From assembly GCA_001917895.1 (NCBI GenBank), contig MNEW01000003.1:1-11816 (forward strand): a DNA stretch of 11,816 nucleotides. The letters run 5' to 3'. Origin of the DNA: Actinobacteria bacterium 13_1_40CM_66_12 (GTDB lineage Bacteria; Chloroflexota; Dormibacteria; Dormibacterales; Dormibacteraceae). The translations under genes were made by a program, and so were the position numbers. Positions 8,357 to 11,816 of the stretch are shown one piece after another (position 1 is the stretch's first letter; every line of letters starts with the position of its first letter). The notes beneath the pieces are model-generated. The model saw only the letters and a list, made by a program, of their open reading frames with translations. It did not search any database and was not told the origin of the DNA.

Positions 8357-10846
8357 TTGACCGACGAAGGCACAGCCGGAACCGTTCTCACTCGCAGCCT
8401 CCAAGAGGAGATGCAGACCTCCTACATGGAGTACGCGATGTCCGTCATCATCGCGCGGGCGCTGCCCGACGTGCGTGATGGGCTGAAGCCGGTGCAGCGC
8501 CGGATTCTGTACGCCATGCACCAGGCAGGGGCGACGGCCGGCAGCCGGCACAGGAAGAGCGCCGCATTCGTGGGCGACGTCTTGAAGCTGTACCACCCGC
8601 ACAGCAACGACGCGGTTTACGACGCGCTCGTGCGGATGGCTCAGCCGTTCTCGCTCCGTTATCCCCTGATCGACGGCCAGGGCAACTTCGGCAGCGTCGA
8701 CGGCGATCCGCCGGCGGCGATGCGGTACACCGAAGCGAAGCTCTCCGCCATGACCGGCGAGCTGATGGCGGACATCGAGAAGCAGACCGTCGACATGAAG
8801 CCGAACTACGACGGTCAGGAAGAGGAGCCGGTCGTCTTGCCGGCGCGTGTGCCCAACCTGCTGATCAACGGCACGACCGGTATAGCCGTCGGCATGACCA
8901 CGAACATCCCACCGCACAACTTGCGCGAGGTCACCGCCGGCGTGAAGCACCTCGTCGACAATCCCGAGGCCACGGGCGAGGATCTGCTGGCTTTCATCAA
9001 AGGGCCCGACTTTCCGACGGGCGGGCTGGTCATGGGCACCGCCGGGATCAAGGCCGCATATTCGACCGGCCACGGTCGCATCATCGTTCGCGCCCGTCAC
9101 ACGTTTGAGCAGGCCCCCAACGGTCGCGAGCGGATCATCATCGACGAGCTTCCGTACATGGTCAACAAGGCGTCGCTGGTGGCCAAGATCGCCGAACTGG
9201 TGTCCGACCGGAAGCTGGAGGGGATCGCCGACCTTCGTGACGAATCCGACCGCCAGGGCATGCGCATCGTCATCGAGCTGAAGCGCGAGGCGCAGGTCTT
9301 CTCGGTCCTCAACAACCTGTACAAGCACACGGCATTGCAGCAGACGTTCGGCGTGATCATGCTCGCCATCGTCGACGGCCGGCCGGTGGTGCTGAGCCTG
9401 AAACAGGCACTGCAGCTTTTCATCGACCACCGCCGCGAAGTCATCTTGCGCCGCACGCGCTTCGACCTCGAGAAGGCGCAGGACCGCGCGCACATCCTCG
9501 AAGGCCTGAAGATCTGCCTCGACCACCTGGACGAGGTGATAAAGACGATTCGCGCCGCCGCAGACACGGAGGTGGCGGCGACCCAGCTACAGACGAAGTT
9601 CGGCCTTTCCGACCGCCAGGCGAGGGCGGTGCTGGCCCTTACGCTGGGGCGCCTCACCAAGCTCGAGCGCGGAAAGATCGATGAGGAGTACGAGCAGGTC
9701 ATCAAGACCATCGCCTACCTCGAGAGCATCCTGGCCAGCGACCAGAAGGTACGGATGCTCATCAAGGAAGAGATGGACGATCTCACGAAGAAATACGGCG
9801 ACGACCGCCGCACAGAGATCACAGATCAGGAGCCGAACGAGCTGTCGGCGGAAGACCTCGTGCCCAAGGATGAGGTCGTCGTCACGCTAACTCATCGCGG
9901 TTATGTGAAGCGGCAACCGCTGCGCGTATTTCGGGCGCAAAAACGGGGAGGCGTTGGCCTGAAGGGCGCCCGTCCGACCGCCGGCAGTGACGCTCCCAGC
10001 GGTACGCGCGAGGAGGATTACGCGGAGCACCTCCTGACCACCCACACACATGCATCGATGCTGTTCTTCACGCAGAGCGGTCGGGTGTTCCAGCTGCGCG
10101 TCCACGAGGTGCCCGAGCGGGAGAGGCAGGCGAAAGGCATGCCCGTCAACAACCTCATCGACATCGGACCGAACGAGCGCATCAGCGCAGTGTTCGTTCG
10201 CCCCGAGTCGGAGACCGAGGCGCACTACATGCTGATGGTGACCAAGAACGGCTATATAAAGAAGACGGCGCTGGCGGAATACGCGAACGTCCGCCGCAAC
10301 GGTTTGATCGCGATCAATCTTCAGGAGGGCGACGAGCTCAACTGGGTGACACCGACGTCAGGCTCCGACGACATCCTGATCGCGACGGCACTTGGCAAGG
10401 CGATCCGCTTCAGCGAAAAAGAAGTCCGCGCGATGGGACGCGATACGCAGGGCGTGATCGGCATCAAGCTGGGCAAGGGCGACACCGTCGTCGGGAGCGC
10501 GACCGCCACCCCCGGAGGCGACGTTCTCGTCATCACCGAGCGCGGATACGGCAAGCGGACGCCGGTGGCCGAATATCCGATGCACCATCGGGCTGGCCAG
10601 GGTGTGTTCACGCTCAAGGTGACGGACCGGGTCGGCAAGCTGGCCGCCATGCGCGTGGTCAGCGATCCGGAGGAGGAGGTGCTGATCATCAGCGCGACCG
10701 GCATGGTGCTGCGCACGCGGGTCGGAGCCATCTCGCGCATCGGCCGGCAGACCCAGGGCGTGACCGTCATGCGCGTGGCGGCGGACGACCCGGTGGTGGC
10801 GATCTCTCCGGTGGCGGCGCTAGAGGAAGGCGACTCCAAAGAGTGA
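8357..10846 (+). CDS. gyrA: DNA gyrase subunit A with divergent QRDR loop
   Basis: An 829-aa GyrA, the DNA breakage-reunion and wrapping subunit. The N-terminal breakage domain has [20 protein letters not shown], the catalytic Arg-Tyr pair in [10 protein letters not shown] (Tyr124, equivalent to E. coli Tyr122) and [20 protein letters not shown]. The tower/coiled-coil region runs to about residue 500. It is followed by the beta-pinwheel C-terminal domain, which has [14 protein letters not shown] and a GyrA box QKRGGVG (528-534); this makes it GyrA rather than ParC. The start is TTG, one base after the fabF stop, with GAGGA upstream. Three oddities stand out. The quinolone loop reads [10 protein letters not shown] (80-89) where HPHGDSAVYD or similar is expected. 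KLYHPH replaces GKYHPH. The conserved tower motif LxRLTGLE reads LGRLTKLE. The Tyr and the essential His residues of HPH are kept, so the enzyme is probably active. Confidence 0.95.
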   Translation: MTDEGTAGTVLTRSLQEEMQTSYMEYAMSVIIARALPDVRDGLKPVQRRILYAMHQAGATAGSRHRKSAAFVGDVLKLYHPHSNDAVYDALVRMAQPFSLRYPLIDGQGNFGSVDGDPPAAMRYTEAKLSAMTGELMADIEKQTVDMKPNYDGQEEEPVVLPARVPNLLINGTTGIAVGMTTNIPPHNLREVTAGVKHLVDNPEATGEDLLAFIKGPDFPTGGLVMGTAGIKAAYSTGHGRIIVRARHTFEQAPNGRERIIIDELPYMVNKASLVAKIAELVSDRKLEGIADLRDESDRQGMRIVIELKREAQVFSVLNNLYKHTALQQTFGVIMLAIVDGRPVVLSLKQALQLFIDHRREVILRRTRFDLEKAQDRAHILEGLKICLDHLDEVIKTIRAAADTEVAATQLQTKFGLSDRQARAVLALTLGRLTKLERGKIDEEYEQVIKTIAYLESILASDQKVRMLIKEEMDDLTKKYGDDRRTEITDQEPNELSAEDLVPKDEVVVTLTHRGYVKRQPLRVFRAQKRGGVGLKGARPTAGSDAPSGTREEDYAEHLLTTHTHASMLFFTQSGRVFQLRVHEVPERERQAKGMPVNNLIDIGPNERISAVFVRPESETEAHYMLMVTKNGYIKKTALAEYANVRRNGLIAINLQEGDELNWVTPTSGSDDILIATALGKAIRFSEKEVRAMGRDTQGVIGIKLGKGDTVVGSATATPGGDVLVITERGYGKRTPVAEYPMHHRAGQGVFTLKVTDRVGKLAAMRVVSDPEEEVLIISATGMVLRTRVGAISRIGRQTQGVTVMRVAADDPVVAISPVAALEEGDSKE
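8585..8623 (+). other. gyrA: GyrA quinolone-resistance-determining region with atypical residues
   Basis: The codons read [14 protein letters not shown] (residues 77-89 region). With the catalytic Tyr124 aligned to E. coli Tyr122, Ser83, Asn84 and Asp85 occupy E. coli positions Gly81, Asp82 and Ser83, while Asp89 matches Asp87. There is no length change and the reading frame is continuous. Confidence 0.85.
9938..9958 (+). other. gyrA: GyrA box (DNA-wrapping motif), variant
   Basis: QKRGGVG at residues 528-534 corresponds to the GyrA box (QRRGGKG in E. coli) that allows DNA wrapping and negative supercoiling. The sixth position, usually Lys or Arg, is Val. It is followed by about 11 extra residues (about 540-550) compared with E. 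coli. Confidence 0.75.
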
Positions 10847-11142
10847 CGGCGGCCATCCTGAGTGCGATCGGCATCTGGCTGCTAGTGGCAGGCGTGCTGG
10901 TCATCATCATCGAGCTCGTGCTGATGGCCGTGTGGGGATTGGCGATGGGCCGGCGGATGCAGGCGCTCAGCCGGCAACTGTCGAGCGAGCGGGCCGAGCT
11001 TCAGGCTGACGTCGAGCGGCTCAAGCGGGCGATGGAGGAGACAAAGGCCCTTTGGCGGCCCTACATGCGGATCTTGCGCTGGCTGCGCCACCCGCTGGTC
11101 CTCGCCCTGCTGGGATCCTACCGGCGCAGGATGGTGCAGTGA
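10843..11142 (+). CDS. Small single-pass membrane protein with coiled coil, unknown function
   Basis: A 99-aa protein of a family I do not recognise. Residues 4-34 form a strongly hydrophobic segment ([18 protein letters not shown]) likely to span the membrane, with an acidic Glu24 in its core. GRRMQ follows, suggesting a cytoplasmic C-terminus. Residues about 39-70 are charged and heptad-like (Leu46, Leu53, Leu60, with Val57 and Met64 between), predicting a short coiled coil. The C-terminus is basic with a second short hydrophobic stretch (HPLVLALLG, 83-91). The GTG start overlaps the gyrA stop by 4 bp, with a GAGGAAGG run at 10823-10830 that is somewhat distant. The stop overlaps the kinase start by another GTGA. 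Placement suggests co-translation with the kinase and a possible membrane-tether or scaffold role; this is inference only. It has no signal cleavage site or enzymatic motif. Confidence 0.75.
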   Translation: MTAAILSAIGIWLLVAGVLVIIIELVLMAVWGLAMGRRMQALSRQLSSERAELQADVERLKRAMEETKALWRPYMRILRWLRHPLVLALLGSYRRRMVQ

Positions 11143-11816
11143 AAGAGACACGGCAGGCGGAAGGCACATCTCAGGAATCGCCGGCTACGGCCGCGCACAC
11201 GGCCGCCAGGCAGGCGGCGGAAGATGCGGTCGACCGAGAGCGGGCGCGCATCGCTCGTGAGCTCCACGACGGGATCGCCACGGATCTCGCGGGGGCGATC
11301 TCGCTCTTCAAGACGTACATCGAAGGCCATCCCGGCTTTGGCAAGGAAGGCACGCCCGACGAGATGCTAGGCAACGTGTTCGGCATCCTCGAGCGGATGC
11401 TCAAACAGGTCCGCGAGACGCTGGCTGAGCTGAGGCCGCGACCAATCGGACCGGAAGGACTGATGAGGGACCTGCGTATGCAGGGCGATGAGTTCGCGCG
11501 CCTGTACTCGATCAGGGTAGAGATCTCGAGCAACGGAACCGAGGACATGCTTCCACCTCAGCAGCGAGAGGTCGTGTACCAGGTCGTGCGCGAAGCTCTC
11601 ACCAACGTGAGGCGCCACTCCGGCTCATCGATCTGCAGGGTGAAGATGGCATTCGCGGCTCGGCCGTTCATGATCGAAGTGGCGGACGAGGGTCGCGGCT
11701 TTAAGGCAACACCGTTGGGTGGCTATGGACTGGTCGGGATGCGAGAGCGTGCGGCGGGAATCGGCGGCCGGCTGGAGGTCGTCAGCACCGAGGGCCGCGG
11801 AACCACGGTGTTCCTT
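11139..11816 (+). CDS. NarL-type sensor histidine kinase without visible sensor domain (3' partial)
   Basis: 226 residues are visible and the frame runs off the window end. The GTG start overlaps the previous stop by 4 bp (GTGA), with AGGA at 11128-11131 seven bases upstream. After about 30 polar Ala/Glu-rich residues comes a HisKA_3 dimerisation/phosphoacceptor domain, ERARIARELHDGIATDLAGA, with His43 as the predicted autophosphorylated residue. The HATPase_c domain follows: N box REALTNVRRHS (Asn156), G1 box VADEGRGF (Asp183), then GYGLVGMRERAAGIGG and STEGRGTTVFL, where the family normally ends, so few residues are missing. There is no membrane segment, PAS, GAF or HAMP domain, so it is probably cytoplasmic like DegS-type kinases, or relies on a partner for sensing. 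A LuxR/NarL-family response regulator is expected downstream but not seen. It is coupled to a 99-aa membrane protein and to gyrA. Confidence 0.92.
   Translation, partial: MKETRQAEGTSQESPATAAHTAARQAAEDAVDRERARIARELHDGIATDLAGAISLFKTYIEGHPGFGKEGTPDEMLGNVFGILERMLKQVRETLAELRPRPIGPEGLMRDLRMQGDEFARLYSIRVEISSNGTEDMLPPQQREVVYQVVREALTNVRRHSGSSICRVKMAFAARPFMIEVADEGRGFKATPLGGYGLVGMRERAAGIGGRLEVVSTEGRGTTVFL

Noticed and set aside
8411..8413. In-frame ATG as the gyrA start
   Set aside because: It would delete the N-terminal residues before [12 protein letters not shown] that GyrA proteins normally have, and its GGAG directly abuts the ATG with no spacing; TTG 8357 has a better-spaced site.
8357..10846. 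Assignment as topoisomerase IV subunit A (ParC) instead of GyrA
   Set aside because: A GyrA box (QKRGGVG) and a full-length pinwheel domain are present and gyrB is in the same unit, favouring gyrase despite the divergent motifs.

Overview
All genes in this window lie on the + strand of a high-GC bacterial genome with densely packed genes. GTG and TTG starts are common and most junctions overlap or nearly touch. The glycine decarboxylase is of the split GcvPA/GcvPB type. GyrB is the short form, without the large TOPRIM-region insert of gammaproteobacterial GyrB, and ends in the NLDI-type tail common in Gram-positive-like phyla. Together these suggest an uncultured Terrabacteria-type lineage (Dormibacterota/Chloroflexota or an actinobacterial relative). 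That placement is an inference and is not proven by the sequence.

Region 1 (1-4059) is a glycine cleavage operon: gcvT (5' end cut by the window), gcvH, gcvPA and gcvPB. It encodes the T, H and both P-protein subunits that turn glycine into CO2, NH3 and 5,10-methylene-tetrahydrofolate. The L protein (lpd) is not in the window. gcvPA starts with TTG one base after gcvH, and gcvPB overlaps gcvPA by one base.

Region 2 (4060-4168) is the only sizeable non-coding gap (109 bp). It holds a short GC hairpin followed by TTTT, an AT-rich patch with a TAAAAT -10-like hexamer, and a Shine-Dalgarno sequence for gyrB. It is probably the boundary between two transcription units.

Region 3 (4169-11816) runs gyrB, plsX, fabF, gyrA, a 99-aa membrane/coiled-coil protein, and a NarL-family histidine kinase cut by the window end. 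The two DNA gyrase subunits are separated by two lipid-synthesis genes: PlsX makes acyl-phosphate for phospholipid synthesis and FabF elongates acyl-ACP. Three junctions in this unit are 4-bp GTGA overlaps and a fourth is TAG-A-TTG, so the genes look co-transcribed and translationally coupled.

The points most worth a second look are: (i) GyrA carries [10 protein letters not shown] where almost all type II topoisomerases have HPH-G-D-S/A, i.e. three changes in the quinolone-binding loop, plus changes in other conserved GyrA motifs; (ii) gyrase and lipid genes are interleaved; (iii) a small membrane coiled-coil protein and a kinase with no visible sensor domain are translationally coupled to gyrA. 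No mobile elements, CRISPR arrays, tRNA or rRNA genes were seen.
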